From Streptomyces chryseus (lineage in GTDB: Bacteria > Actinomycetota > Actinomycetes > Streptomycetales > Streptomycetaceae), in assembly GCF_014650755.1 (NCBI RefSeq), contig NZ_BMVO01000003.1:248001-312000 (forward strand): DNA of 64,000 nt, read 5' to 3'. The notes beneath the pieces were generated by a model, which saw only the letters and a list, made by a program, of their open reading frames with translations, made no database searches and was not told the DNA's origin. Shown here one piece after another: positions 17,959 through 26,692 of this stretch. Numbering within the stretch: the first letter of the stretch is position 1; each line of letters begins with the position of its first letter. The translations under genes and the position numbers were made by a program.

Positions 17959-18417
17959 ATGACCGGCTCAGGGGCACACACGGCGGTGGACTGGCTCGTA
18001 TCGGTGGCACCGGATCCCGACGCCTGCCGCTGGGAATGGGAGCGCAACCCGCTGGGGGTCGCTCTCCTTCCCGCCGGCAGGCGCTGGGACGTCCTGATCC
18101 TGCCCGGGGGGCTGGGCTACCCCACGCTCGACATCCTGGCGCGCCTCGTCGACCGCCCCGGCCCCGTGCTCGCCGACTTCGGCGACTCCCGCATGGGTTT
18201 CTTCGTACCGGCGGGCACGGTCGGCCGCTGGATCGGCACGGGCGTACGCGGCGCGGGGCGCGGCACCTGGATCGTCGTCCCCTATCCCGGCCGTGCGGCC
18301 GGCGGAGTCCGCTGGCTCGTCCTGCCGGACGGCAGGGGCACGCTCACCGATCCGGCGCTGCTCGAACTCGCGATGCACGAGGCGGCCGCCTCGATCGCCC
18401 GGGAAGGCGGTGGCTGA
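17959..18417 (+). CDS. Conserved Streptomyces protein resembling a primase/polymerase N-terminal (Prim-Pol-like) fold
   Basis: 152 residues. It has a compact pattern (NPLGVALLPAGRRWDVLILP, PVLADFGDSRMGFFVP, GAGRGTWIVVPYPGR) that I recall from proteins annotated as bifunctional DNA primase/polymerase-like in Streptomyces. The usual catalytic Asp/Glu pair of Prim-Pol enzymes is not evident, so an inactive or unrelated role is likely. ATG 17959 follows GGAGG at nine bases. The 3' end overlaps the convergent PAP2 gene by 74 bases. Confidence 0.65.
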   Translation: MTGSGAHTAVDWLVSVAPDPDACRWEWERNPLGVALLPAGRRWDVLILPGGLGYPTLDILARLVDRPGPVLADFGDSRMGFFVPAGTVGRWIGTGVRGAGRGTWIVVPYPGRAAGGVRWLVLPDGRGTLTDPALLELAMHEAAASIAREGGG

Positions 18418-19144
18418 GCAGCAGGAGCATCAGGCACAGGCACCAGCTGCCGACGACGTCCAGCGGCCAGTGGTAGCCGCGCAGGACGAGACCGGCGCCG
18501 GTGGCGAGGGCCAGTACGAGCGCGAGGACCGCGGGCCACCAGCGGCGCCGGCGTACGTACGCGCACAGGAGCAGGGCCGCGCCGCAGTAGGCGACGACCG
18601 CGGTGGCCGTGTGCCCGGACGGGTAGTAGCCGGTGTCCCGGGTGAGCGGGCCGGTACGGGCGATCCACGACTTGAGCGGGACCACCAGGGCGGGCACCGC
18701 CGCCATGGCGAGCGCGGCGGCCGAGACGCGGGGGAGAGCGGCGCGGCCGCCGCGCCACAGGGCGTACGCGAGCGAGGCGGCCAGGACGGGCAGCGCGACC
18801 GCCGTGCTGCCGAGATCGGCGAAAAATTCCGTGAGGCCGGTGGGGCCGCGGCCGAAGAGGGCCCGGCCGAGGCGCTCGTCGGCGCGGCGCAGCGGGCCGG
18901 CGGCGGCGACCTGCCAGGTGACCAGCGCGAAGGCGAGCCCGCAGAGGGCGAAGAGTGCTACGAGGCCGCGGGGTCCGGGGAGCCGGGGGAGTCCGGAGAG
19001 CCGGCAGAGGAAAGCCGGCTGCCCCGGAACAGGGGGGGTGGTTCCGGGGCAGCCGCCTGGACCGGGCTGCCGCGCGCCCCGGGGGGTGTGGGGCGGGCGG
19101 CCATCCGATCGGTGAGGAGTTCCGGAGCCCGAAGCTCCGGTCAT
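18344..19144 (-). CDS. PAP2-family membrane phosphatase
   Basis: 266 residues with about five hydrophobic spans. The three phosphatase motifs are present in order: KSWIARTGP (motif 1), PSGHTATA (motif 2, catalytic His) and RGYHWPLDVVGSW (motif 3 with nucleophilic His and Asp). Members dephosphorylate lipid or isoprenyl phosphates at the outer membrane face. ATG 19144 was chosen; longer in-frame starts exist upstream at 19231 and beyond. Its 3' end overlaps the neighbouring opposite-strand gene, which is unusual but both frames look genuine. Confidence 0.85.
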   Translation of the reverse strand: MTGASGSGTPHRSDGRPPHTPRGARQPGPGGCPGTTPPVPGQPAFLCRLSGLPRLPGPRGLVALFALCGLAFALVTWQVAAAGPLRRADERLGRALFGRGPTGLTEFFADLGSTAVALPVLAASLAYALWRGGRAALPRVSAAALAMAAVPALVVPLKSWIARTGPLTRDTGYYPSGHTATAVVAYCGAALLLCAYVRRRRWWPAVLALVLALATGAGLVLRGYHWPLDVVGSWCLCLMLLLLSHRLPGRSRRPPRASRVRAAPDR

Positions 19145-19331
19145 GTGCGCGAAGGCACGGCCAGGGCGGGGCAGGGGGTGCCTCGACCTGGAACCACCCG
19201 CAGTCCCCTGCGAGCGGGGTGTTTCACTCATCTGCCGAAACCGTACGCCAGCGAGTGGGAGGCCGACAGCCGGAACTCCATCCCGCCATTGGCCCCCCAC
19301 CCTTTCTTCACAGGTCGCACGTCTTCACAGG

Positions 19332-20666
19332 TCACACGCCGGCGAAGGCCGCCTCGATGATGTCCAGACCCTCGTTGAGCAGGTCCTCGCCGATGACGAT
19401 CGGCGGCAGGAAGCGGAGCACGTTGCCGTAGGTTCCGCAGGTCAGGACCAGCAGACCCTCGGCGTGGCATGCCTTGGCGAGCGCGCCGGCGGCAGCCGCG
19501 TTCGGCTCCTTGGTGTCGCGGTCCGTCACGAGCTCGATGGCGATCATGGCGCCGCGGCCACGGATGTCGCCGATGATGTCGAACTTCTCGGCCATGGTGG
19601 CCAGACGGCCCTTCATGACCTCCTCGATGCGCTTGGCCTTCGCGTTGAGGTCCAGCTCCTTCATCGTCTCGATGGAGCCGAGCGCGCCGGCGCAGGCCAC
19701 CGGGTTGCCGCCGTACGTGCCGCCCAGGCCGCCGCCGTGCGGGGCGTCCATGATCTCGGCGCGGCCGGTCACGGCGGCGAGCGGCAGACCGCCCGCGATG
19801 CCCTTGGCGGTCGTGATCAGGTCGGGGACGATGCCCTCGTCCTCACAGGCGAACCACTGGCCGGTGCGGCAGAAGCCGGACTGGATCTCGTCGGCGACGA
19901 AGACGATGCCGTTGTCGTTGGCGAACTTCACGATCTCCGGCAGGAAGCCCTTGGCGGGCTCGATGAAGCCGCCCTCGCCGAGCACCGGCTCGATGATGAT
20001 CGCGGCGACGTTGTCGGCGCCGACCTGCTTGTTGATCTGGTCGATCGCCTGCGCCGCGGCCTCGGGGCCGCAGTTCTCGGCGCCGGTCGGCCAGCGGTAG
20101 CCGTAGGCGACCGGGACGCGGTAGACCTCGGGGGCGAACGGACCGAAGCCGTGCTTGTACGGCATGTTCTTCGCGGTCAGCGCCATCGTGAGGTTCGTAC
20201 GGCCGTGGTAGCCGTGGTCGAAGACGACGACGGCCTGGCGCTTGGTGTACGCGCGGGCGATCTTGACGGCGTTCTCGACGGCCTCGGCGCCGGAGTTGAA
20301 CAGCGCGGACTTCTTGGCGTGGTCGCCCGGGGTCAGCTCGGCGAGGGCCTCACAGACCTCGACGTAGCCCTCGTACGGCGTGACCATGAAACAGGTGTGG
20401 GTGAAGTCCTGGAGCTGCGCGGAGGCGCGGCGTACCACGGCCTCGGCGGAGGCGCCGACGGAGGTCACGGCGATACCGGAGCCGAAGTCGATCAGGCGGT
20501 TGCCGTCGACGTCCTCGATGATGCCGCCGCCCGCGCGCGCGGTGAAGACGGGCAGCACGGAGCCCACGCCACCGGCGACCGTGGCGGTGCGCCGGGCCTG
20601 AAGCTCGGCCGACTTCGGGCCGGGAATCGCGGTGACGACGCGGCGCTCCTGCGGGATTGCGGTCAT
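19332..20666 (-). CDS. gabT: 4-aminobutyrate aminotransferase
   Basis: 444 residues, class III PLP aminotransferase of the GabT group. Signatures are NSGAEAVENAVKIARAYT, VVFDHGYHGRTNLTMALT, VADEIQSGFCRTG and TTAKGIAGGLPLAAV (Schiff-base Lys). It converts GABA and 2-oxoglutarate to succinate semialdehyde and glutamate. ATG 20666 with an upstream GGAG-like site was chosen. It joins the aminobutyraldehyde dehydrogenases (which make GABA) to central metabolism; the aldehyde dehydrogenase at 25090 could take the semialdehyde. The stop is followed by a 187-base gap with no gene. Confidence 0.95.
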   Translation of the reverse strand: MTAIPQERRVVTAIPGPKSAELQARRTATVAGGVGSVLPVFTARAGGGIIEDVDGNRLIDFGSGIAVTSVGASAEAVVRRASAQLQDFTHTCFMVTPYEGYVEVCEALAELTPGDHAKKSALFNSGAEAVENAVKIARAYTKRQAVVVFDHGYHGRTNLTMALTAKNMPYKHGFGPFAPEVYRVPVAYGYRWPTGAENCGPEAAAQAIDQINKQVGADNVAAIIIEPVLGEGGFIEPAKGFLPEIVKFANDNGIVFVADEIQSGFCRTGQWFACEDEGIVPDLITTAKGIAGGLPLAAVTGRAEIMDAPHGGGLGGTYGGNPVACAGALGSIETMKELDLNAKAKRIEEVMKGRLATMAEKFDIIGDIRGRGAMIAIELVTDRDTKEPNAAAAGALAKACHAEGLLVLTCGTYGNVLRFLPPIVIGEDLLNEGLDIIEAAFAGV

Positions 20667-20768
20667 GGGGGGCTCCTGGGGGTATTCCGGACGCTTCTTT
20701 ACTTCGCAGGCTAGGGGTGGTGGGTGGGGGGTGGCATGTTCCGTTCGGGAGAAGTGGGGGCGTGTCCT

Positions 20769-20783
20769 TGTCCGTGACGGACA
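20769..20783. promoter_or_regulatory. 15-base palindrome in the gabT / 20915 divergent region
   Basis: TGTCCGTGACGGACA is a perfect inverted repeat with a TGA centre, located between gabT and the membrane ATPase gene. It is a plausible operator for a dimeric regulator, for instance the PucR or Lrp-type proteins of this region. Nothing else in the 248-base gap stands out. Confidence 0.35.
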
Positions 20784-20914
20784 TAGCGGGTGCGGGACGG
20801 CGCCGCGGGCGACATCGGCCCGGCCCGGGCGCGCGACGGTGAACTGCCCTGCCCCGGGCACTAGATTGAAGCCCTGCGCACAGGCTGGTCAGGGGACGAG
20901 GGGCAGGGCAGTAC

Positions 20915-23026
20915 ATGGACACCGAGGGCACGGCCACACCCGGCACACCCGACGCGAGCGCCACCCCGGCCCACCCCGTACCGCGCCCCGCCGGTCCGCC
21001 CCCCGCCGTACCGCCCGCCCCCACCCACGCCCCGGCCACCGGGCCGAGCCTCACCGACTGGCTGCGGACCCCGCGCAACGCCGACGGCCCCGGCGTCTGG
21101 TCGTACGGCCATGTCCCGCGCCCGGCGGAGGAGCCCGAGACCGTCCCCGGCCGCCAGCTCGTCAGCGGCGCCCTGATCTCGCTCCTCACCGCCCTGCTCA
21201 TCTGGTCGCTCTGCTGGAACGGCTACATCAGCTTCTGGCTCTGGCCGCTCTTCTGGTTCACCCCCGAAGCGTGGCGCGAGGACGGCGGCAACATGGCCTA
21301 CGTCTGGGTCTCGTACCTCTACTACGGCCTGTTCGCCCTCCTCCTCGCCGTCGCCTTCGGCCGCATGGGCCGCTGGGCCGAGGTCGTACGCCGCTACCTC
21401 CTCCCCAAGCCCGCCGCCGCCCGCGCCGTGCCCGACCCCCGCACCGAACCCGGTTCCGCCGCCGACCCCGCCGCCTGGCCCGAGCTGCGCGACGCCGGCC
21501 AGGCCGCGGCCGCCGCCCGGCTCGCGGAGGAGACCGGGTCCGGGCGTATGAACGACGTCGACCACACCCGGATCCGCCGCGCCTGGCAGTCCGTACGGGC
21601 CGACCCCACCCGGCTGAGCGCCTTCACCGACACCGTCCTGCGCAACGGCGCCGCCGCCTGCACCCACCCCTCCGGGGCGCGCGACCTGCCCGTACGCGCC
21701 GCAGCGCACGACCTGTACGCCCGCCAGGTCAGGCTCGGCACCGTCCATCCGGGCGAGCGCAACCCCTACGCCCGACGCGGTACCGGCCTCGCCCTCGACC
21801 CGGAGCTGCTCGGCACCTCCCTCGTCGCCGTCGGCCCGCCCGGCACCGGCAAGACCAGGGCCCTGGTGCGGCCCGTCGTCGAATCGCTCGCCCTGCAGGC
21901 CCTGGCCGGCCAGGCCGCCGTCATCGCCGTCGCGGCGGCCGGGACGCCACTCGGCCCGGACGAGGCGTACGACGTCGTGATCAAGCTCGGCGACCCGGCC
22001 TCCCTGTACGACCTGGACCTGTACGGCGGCACCACCGACCCGGACGAGGCCGCCGCCGTGCTCGCCGAGGGCTTCGTCGGCGACCTCCCCGACGTCGACA
22101 GCCGCCGCGCCGCCACCGCCCTCGCCCAGCTCCTCGGCCCGTACCGGGCCGCCTACGGCCGCTTCCCCTCCGTACCCGAGCTGCGCGAGCTCCTCGACGG
22201 CGTGCCCGCCGCGCTCGGCGCGCTGCGCGAGGCCCTGGACGACGGTTCGCGGTACGCCCTCCAGCGCGAGCTCGACGCGCGGGCGCGCCAGTCCGGCGCT
22301 CCCGGCGACCCGGGGCTCGCGCTCGCCGACCGGGTCGCGCTGCTCGACCGGCCGGCGTTCGCCTCCTTCTTCGACACCAGCGGCAGGACCCGGCCCTTCT
22401 CGCTGCGGTCCCTCGAACACCCGCTGCGGGTCCGGATCGACCTGCCCGAGCGCGGTCACGCCGAGGCGTCCCGGATGCTCGCACGGCTCGTCCTCGCCCA
22501 GTTCACGGCGAGCGCCGCGCACCGCGCCGACCGCTCGCTCTTCGCCTGCCTGGTGCTGGACGACGCGACGCGCGCGATCACCGCCGAGACCGTGCGCGCC
22601 ATCCAGCGCCTGCGGTCGGCCCACGCGGGTGCGGTGATCACGCTGCGGTCGCTGGACGACGTACCGGAGCACCTGCACGCGGCGCTGCTCGGCGCGGTGG
22701 GATGCCGGATGGCCTTCTCGGGGGTCACCACGTGGGACGGAAAGCGGTTCGCCGAGGCGTGGGGGACCGAATGGGTCGAGACGCGTGACGTGACGAGCCG
22801 GACGGTCTTCGCCGACCAGCCGCTCACCCGCGCCCTGCACGTCTTCCGGCGGATCGTGACCGGCAAGGCCGTGACGACGGACGCGATCACGGTACGCAAG
22901 GTCGAGCGCGAGCGGTGGTCCGCGTCCGAACTGGCGCACTCGGTACCCGCCGGGCACGCGGTGCTGTCGCTGACCACGGTGCGCGGCGAACACGCTCCGC
23001 CGCTGCTGGTGGATCTGCGGAGCTGA
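20915..23026 (+). CDS. Membrane-anchored P-loop ATP/GTP-binding protein
   Basis: 703 residues. A Pro/Ala-rich N-terminus (1-45) is followed by two hydrophobic segments near 82-115 and 128-150. Walker A GPPGTGKTRALV sits near residue 308 and a Walker-B-like LFACLVLDDATRAI farther on. The layout (two spans then a motor-type ATPase) resembles TraD/TraG/FtsK-like coupling proteins, although no transfer genes are adjacent. It is conserved on Streptomyces chromosomes as an ATP/GTP-binding protein of unknown function. Located between gabT and the PucR gene, but no functional link is visible. Confidence 0.8.
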   Translation: MDTEGTATPGTPDASATPAHPVPRPAGPPPAVPPAPTHAPATGPSLTDWLRTPRNADGPGVWSYGHVPRPAEEPETVPGRQLVSGALISLLTALLIWSLCWNGYISFWLWPLFWFTPEAWREDGGNMAYVWVSYLYYGLFALLLAVAFGRMGRWAEVVRRYLLPKPAAARAVPDPRTEPGSAADPAAWPELRDAGQAAAAARLAEETGSGRMNDVDHTRIRRAWQSVRADPTRLSAFTDTVLRNGAAACTHPSGARDLPVRAAAHDLYARQVRLGTVHPGERNPYARRGTGLALDPELLGTSLVAVGPPGTGKTRALVRPVVESLALQALAGQAAVIAVAAAGTPLGPDEAYDVVIKLGDPASLYDLDLYGGTTDPDEAAAVLAEGFVGDLPDVDSRRAATALAQLLGPYRAAYGRFPSVPELRELLDGVPAALGALREALDDGSRYALQRELDARARQSGAPGDPGLALADRVALLDRPAFASFFDTSGRTRPFSLRSLEHPLRVRIDLPERGHAEASRMLARLVLAQFTASAAHRADRSLFACLVLDDATRAITAETVRAIQRLRSAHAGAVITLRSLDDVPEHLHAALLGAVGCRMAFSGVTTWDGKRFAEAWGTEWVETRDVTSRTVFADQPLTRALHVFRRIVTGKAVTTDAITVRKVERERWSASELAHSVPAGHAVLSLTTVRGEHAPPLLVDLRS

Positions 23027-23175
23027 GCGGCGGCGGAGCGGACGGCTGAGTGGCGCGGTGCCGGGTACCCATACGTCCTGGCAGAATCGAAGTGAGCCGT
23101 TCATACGCGACGGCGAAAATCCTCCGCATCGACCCCGCCGCCGCACCACCCCTCCGTCCTTAAGGTCAGCCGTCC

Positions 23176-24804
23176 ATGCCGCCCACTCTCGCCTCCCTCG
23201 TCCACCACTCGGCGCTCAAGCTCACCGTGCGCGCCGGTGAGGACCGGCTGGACACGCCCGTGCGCTGGGCCCACGTCAGCGAGCTCCCCGACCCCGTCCC
23301 GTACATGGAGGGCGGCGAACTGCTGCTCGTCACCGCCGTGAAGCTGGAGGCCGAGGACCCGGAAGTGATGCGCCAGTACGTGCGTCGGCTGGCCGGGGCG
23401 GGCGTCGTGGGCCTCGGCTTCGCCATCGGCGTCCACTACGACGACATCCCGCAGGCTCTCGTCGACGCCGCCACCGAGGAGGGCCTGCCGCTGCTGGAAG
23501 TGCCCCGGCGTACGCCCTTCCTCGCCATCAGCAAGGCGGTCTCCGCCGCGAACGCCGCCGACCAGTACCGCGCCGTGACCGCCGGGTTCGAGGCGCAGCG
23601 CGAGCTGACGAAGGCGGCCCTCTCCGGGGACGGGCCCGGTGACCTGCTGGCCCGGCTCGCGTCGCACGTCAACGGCTGGGCCGCGCTGTACGACGTCTCC
23701 GGCTCGGTGGTCGCCGCCGCCCCGGACTGGGCCGCGCGCCGGGCCGCCCGGCTCACCGCCGATGTGGAGCGGCTGCGGGAGCGGCCGGCGCCCGCGAGCT
23801 CCGTCGTCGGGGGCGGCGGGGCGGACGGCGACGCCGAGGCGGACGACCGCGTCGAACTCCAGTCGCTGGGCGCGGGGCGGCGCGTGCGGGGCGTACTGGC
23901 GGTCGGCACGGGGGCTCCGCTGGGCACGGCCGAGCGGTACGCCGTGCACTCGGCGATCGCGCTGCTGACCCTGACCACGGAGCGGTCGCGGTCCCTGCAG
24001 GCGGCCGAGCAGCGGCTCGGTGCGGCGGTTTTGCGGATGCTGCTGGCGGGGGAGCCTGACCATGCCCGCGCGGTGGCGGGGGAGCTGTACGGGGCGCTGC
24101 TGGACGCCCCCTTCCGGCTCCTCATCGCCGAGCCGGCCGCCGCGGAGGCGGAGGGCGCGCCGGCCGCGACCGACCCGCTGGGCGCCCTCGCCGACGCGAT
24201 GGAGTCGGCGGCGCTGCGGGCGGGGGAGCCGGTCCTGGTGGTGCCGGACGGCGAACGGCTGGTGGTACTGGCGGCGGACGGCGGCGAAGCGGTGGAGGCG
24301 TGCCTGGCCCTGACCGAGGCGCTGCGCGGCGACTCGGCGCGGCCGCACGAGCCGGCGGACGCGGACGACCTGGTGGTCGGCCTCTCGGCGCCGGCCGGGC
24401 CGATCACGGCGGTCGGCGCGTACAAGCAGGCGGAACAGGCGCTCTCGGTCGCCCGGCGGCGGGGCCGCGCGCTGGTCGAGCACGAGGAGCTGGCGGCGGG
24501 TTCGGTGATGCAGCTGCTGGCGGACGACGCCGTGCGGTCCTTCGCGGACGGGACGCTGCGGGCGCTGCACGAACACGACGCGAAGGGCCGGGGCGACCTG
24601 ATCGCGTCCCTGCGGGCGTGGCTCTCCCGGCACGGCCAGTGGGACGCGGCGGCGGCGGACCTGGGCGTCCACCGGCACACGCTGCGCTACCGGATGCGTC
24701 GGGTCGAGGAGATCCTGGGCCGGTCCCTGGACGACGCGGACGTACGGATGGAGCTGTGGCTGGCCCTCAAGGCGACGTCCGGGGCGGGGTCCGGCGCCGC
24801 CTGA
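23176..24804 (+). CDS. PucR-family transcriptional regulator
   Basis: 542 residues. An N-terminal PucR-type sensing domain (RAGEDRLDTPVRWAHVSELP, MEGGELLLVTA) is followed by a GGDEF-like linker and a C-terminal HTH_30 (WDAAAADLGVHRHTLRYRMR). PucR-type activators control purine or GABA utilisation in several bacteria. It lies between gabT and an aldehyde dehydrogenase and is the obvious candidate to control them. ATG 23176 follows a GTCCTTAAGG stretch with a poor ribosome site. Confidence 0.9.
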   Translation: MPPTLASLVHHSALKLTVRAGEDRLDTPVRWAHVSELPDPVPYMEGGELLLVTAVKLEAEDPEVMRQYVRRLAGAGVVGLGFAIGVHYDDIPQALVDAATEEGLPLLEVPRRTPFLAISKAVSAANAADQYRAVTAGFEAQRELTKAALSGDGPGDLLARLASHVNGWAALYDVSGSVVAAAPDWAARRAARLTADVERLRERPAPASSVVGGGGADGDAEADDRVELQSLGAGRRVRGVLAVGTGAPLGTAERYAVHSAIALLTLTTERSRSLQAAEQRLGAAVLRMLLAGEPDHARAVAGELYGALLDAPFRLLIAEPAAAEAEGAPAATDPLGALADAMESAALRAGEPVLVVPDGERLVVLAADGGEAVEACLALTEALRGDSARPHEPADADDLVVGLSAPAGPITAVGAYKQAEQALSVARRRGRALVEHEELAAGSVMQLLADDAVRSFADGTLRALHEHDAKGRGDLIASLRAWLSRHGQWDAAAADLGVHRHTLRYRMRRVEEILGRSLDDADVRMELWLALKATSGAGSGAA

Positions 24805-25089
24805 GGCGGCGCCCGTGGGGCCGGCCTGGGAAGTTGCCCCGCCGGGCGGGCCTCCGTCCTGTCCGGCGTTCCGAGGGCACATCCGGAGGGCGCCCGGGCC
24901 CCGGGCCCGGGCCTCCGCCGCCCCGCACCCCGCCTCCACCCGCCCCGGCCGGAGGCGCCACGGCGTGTCGTCCTCCAAACCGGCGTCCCCGCGACGCGCA
25001 GCACTCCACGTCGGACAAACGACCTGCGGCCCTCGCACCCCTACCGTGGTGGCATCAGCACCCACCCCCTCGGAAGGGCCGGAAACGAC

Positions 25090-26535
25090 ATGACTTCCAC
25101 CCACGCCTTCTGGCTCGCCGGCCGCCAGGCCACCGGCGAGGACGCGTTCGACGTCACGTCCCCCTGGGACGGCCGGCTCGTCGGTACCGTGAGCATCCCC
25201 ACCGACGCGCAGGTCGAAGAGGCCGTCGCCGCCGCGCACGCCGTGGAGGCCGAGTTCGCGGCCACCCCCGCGCACGTCCGCGCCGCCGCCCTCGACCACG
25301 TCAGCAAGCGTCTCGTGGAGCGGACGGAGGAGATCGCGCAGCTGATCTCCGCCGAGAACGGCAAGCCGATCAAGTGGGCCCGCGGTGAAGTCGGCCGCGC
25401 CGTTTCCGTGTTCCGGTTCGCCGCCGAGGAGGCTCGTCGTTTCAACGGCGGCGAGGCCCAGCGCCTCGACACCGACGCCGGTGGCGTCGGCCGCCTCGCC
25501 CTGACGCGCCGCTTCCCCCGCGGCACCGTCCTCGGCATCGCGCCGTTCAACTTCCCGCTGAACCTGTGCGCGCACAAGGTCGCCCCGGCCATCGCCGTCG
25601 GCGCCCCGATCATCCTCAAGCCGGCGCCCGCCACGCCGCTGTCCGGCCTGATCCTGGGTGAGCTGCTCGCCGAGACCGACCTGCCGGCCGGTTCGTGGTC
25701 GGTGCTGCCGGTCGCCAACGACAAGATGCCCGCGCTGGTGCAGGACGAGCGCCTGCCCGTCATCTCCTTCACCGGGTCCGAGAAGGTCGGTTACGCGATC
25801 ATGGACTCGGTGCCGCGCAAGCACTGCACCCTGGAGCTCGGCGGCAACGGCGCGGCCGTCGTCCTCGCCGACTGGGCCTCGGACGAGGACCTGGACTGGG
25901 CCGCGACCCGCATCGCGACCTTCTCCAACTACCAGGCCGGCCAGTCCTGCATCTCCGTGCAGCGCGTGATCGCCGACGCGTCCGTGTACGAGCGTCTCGT
26001 CCCGAAGATCGTCGCGGCCGTCGAGGCCCAGGTCACCGGCGACCCGAACGACGCTTCCACCGACGTCGGCCCGCTGGTCAACGAGGACGCCGCCAAGCGC
26101 GTCGAGTCGTGGGTCGACGAGGCCGTCAGGGCCGGCGCGAGCCTGCTGACCGGCGGAAAGCGCGAGGGTGCCTCGTACGCCCCGACCGTTCTCGCCGACG
26201 TACCGGCCGACACCACGGTCTCCTGCGAGGAGGTCTTCGGCCCGGTCCTGACGATCCGCAAGGTGGAGGGCGAGGCCGAGGCGTTCGCCGCGGTCAACGA
26301 CTCCAAGTACGGCCTCCAGGCGGGCGTGTTCACGCACGACCTCCAGACGGCCTTCCGCGCCCACCGCGAGCTGGAGGTCGGCGGCGTGATCGTCGGCGAC
26401 GTCCCGTCGTACCGCGCGGACCAGATGCCGTACGGCGGTGTCAAGCAGTCCGGCGTCGGCCGCGAGGGTGTGCGGTTCGCGATGGACGACTACACGTACG
26501 AGCGGGTCATGGTCTTCACGGGCCTCGCCCTCTGA
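25090..26535 (+). CDS. Aldehyde dehydrogenase, likely succinate-semialdehyde or related
   Basis: 481 residues of the ALDH superfamily but of a different group from the two paralogs above: GIAPFNFPLNLCAHKVAPA, ILKPAPATPLSG, SFTGSEKVGY, LELGGNGAAVV (general base Glu) and YQAGQSCISVQR (nucleophile Cys). The QSCISVQR pattern resembles glyceraldehyde-3-phosphate/phosphonoacetaldehyde or lactaldehyde dehydrogenases, so succinate semialdehyde is only the contextual guess. ATG 25090 follows GGAAGGG. It ends at the terminator that marks the border of the chromosomal part. The preceding gap 24805-25089 holds only GC-rich sequence. Confidence 0.85.
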   Translation: MTSTHAFWLAGRQATGEDAFDVTSPWDGRLVGTVSIPTDAQVEEAVAAAHAVEAEFAATPAHVRAAALDHVSKRLVERTEEIAQLISAENGKPIKWARGEVGRAVSVFRFAAEEARRFNGGEAQRLDTDAGGVGRLALTRRFPRGTVLGIAPFNFPLNLCAHKVAPAIAVGAPIILKPAPATPLSGLILGELLAETDLPAGSWSVLPVANDKMPALVQDERLPVISFTGSEKVGYAIMDSVPRKHCTLELGGNGAAVVLADWASDEDLDWAATRIATFSNYQAGQSCISVQRVIADASVYERLVPKIVAAVEAQVTGDPNDASTDVGPLVNEDAAKRVESWVDEAVRAGASLLTGGKREGASYAPTVLADVPADTTVSCEEVFGPVLTIRKVEGEAEAFAAVNDSKYGLQAGVFTHDLQTAFRAHRELEVGGVIVGDVPSYRADQMPYGGVKQSGVGREGVRFAMDDYTYERVMVFTGLAL

Positions 26536-26554
26536 CCCCGTACGCCACCTGAAC

Positions 26555-26591
26555 GACGGCCGGAGCCCACTGTGCGGGGGCTCCGGCCGTC
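26555..26591 (+). terminator. Terminator of the 25090 aldehyde dehydrogenase gene
   Basis: Arms 26555-26568 and 26578-26591 are perfectly complementary over 14 bases with a nine-base loop, followed by TTTCTTTAT. It is the last recognisable chromosomal feature before the integrase, so the left attachment site should be near here. Confidence 0.9.
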
Positions 26592-26651
26592 TTTCTTTAT
26601 CTATGCGCTGACCTGCTGAGATGGTGGGATGTTGGCCGGTTCCTGTGCACC

Positions 26652-26674
26652 CTTGGGAACACGCTGGGAACACC
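26652..26674 (+). repeat. Direct repeat of TGGGAACAC upstream of the integrase
   Basis: Two copies of TGGGAACAC (starting at about 26654 and 26665) lie 11 bases apart in the 157-base gap between the aldehyde dehydrogenase and the integrase. Short direct repeats next to a tyrosine integrase gene are often arm-type binding sites. No tRNA gene or tRNA 3' end is visible here, so the attachment core is unknown. Confidence 0.4.
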
Positions 26675-26692
26675 GGAGTACTCTCACCCGCT

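Noticed and set aside
20632..22788. Large Arg/Pro-rich + strand frame over the membrane ATPase gene
   Set aside because: Composition is that of a shifted frame of the 20915 gene; no motif.
26536..26692. tRNA 3' end as integration site
   Set aside because: No acceptor-stem or TpsiC-like sequence was found; nothing resembling GGTTCGAATCC.
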